Shown: positions 63,885 through 64,000 of the stretch, in pieces
Layout of the letters: the number at the start of each line of letters is the position of its first letter
How positions within the stretch are numbered: the first letter of the stretch is position 1
Source: Pterois miles
Taxonomy: Eukaryota > Chordata > Actinopteri > Perciformes > Scorpaenidae
NCBI GenBank assembly: GCA_947000775.1
Contig: CAMQGK010000565.1
Coordinates: forward strand, 2,740,501 to 2,804,500
Reading direction: 5' to 3'
Length of the DNA stretch: 64,000 bases
Translations under genes and position numbers: made by a program
The notes under the pieces: generated by a model
Database searches by the model: none
Told to the model about the DNA's origin: nothing
The model's input: the letters and a program-made list of their open reading frames with translations, nothing else

Positions 63885-64000
63885 GGGCTGCACGGTGGTG
63901 TAGTGGTTAGCGCTGTCGCCTCACAGCAAGAGGGTCGCAGGTTCGATTCCAGCTTGCGGCTCTTCTGTGTGGAGTTTGCATGTTCTCCCCGTGTAAGCGT
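63885..64000 (+). mobile_element. SINE head, cut by the window end
   Basis: Plus-strand copy of the same SINE. The A box TGGTGTAGTGG (63896-63906) and B box GGTTCGATTCC (63940-63950) are intact. The stretch TCGCCTCACA between them resembles the anticodon arm of vertebrate tRNA-Val(CAC), the likely ancestor. It is inserted into the repeat at 63690-63884. Confidence 0.85.

Noticed and set aside
63885..63960. Possible tRNA gene from A and B boxes
   Set aside because: No acceptor-stem pairing and the sequence continues as the SINE body; it is a SINE head.

Overview
The window looks like noncoding DNA from a ray-finned fish, probably a percomorph. The reasons are very long CA/TA microsatellites, teleost-style short interspersed elements (a tRNA-headed SINE ending in GGAT repeats), many small hAT-like and TTAA-flanked non-autonomous transposons, and vertebrate-type U4 snRNA genes with class 7 snRNA promoters. 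I found no protein-coding gene that I can defend. The longer open frames run through CA/TG microsatellites or lie inside transposons.

Layout. (1) About 1-23.3 kb is gene-free DNA with simple repeats (three CA tracts of about 50-60 units between 3.5 and 6.5 kb) and scattered MITEs. (2) A CpG-rich block at 23.3-24.0 kb carries good splice donors on the minus strand. It resembles an untranslated first exon and promoter; if so, 1-23.3 kb would be the start of that gene's first intron. (3) 24-34 kb is rich in mobile-element relics: MITEs, a 33-bp minisatellite, a truncated SINE, an inverted pair of repeats, and a homopolymer-inflated island. (4) 34.3-38.3 kb is the main functional region. A weak two-exon transcript candidate is followed by three full-length U4 spliceosomal snRNA genes on the plus strand. 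Each has a PSE about 59-60 bp upstream and a candidate distal element. (5) 38.5-64 kb is again gene-free and transposon-rich. It includes a SINE nested in a hAT element with both target-site duplications readable, a palindrome whose arms carry hammerhead-like cores, three copies of one MITE family (one split by a LINE-type 3' end), and a SINE cut by the window edge.

The three U4 genes would supply the U4 RNA that pairs with U6 in the U4/U6.U5 tri-snRNP. Copies 2 and 3 are almost identical over the RNA but not in their flanks. They differ from copy 1 at the 5' end used for U4/U6 stem II. All three carry the same substitution in the 15.5K-binding kink-turn. This cluster is the most interesting biology I could find; I did not find a convincing new system.
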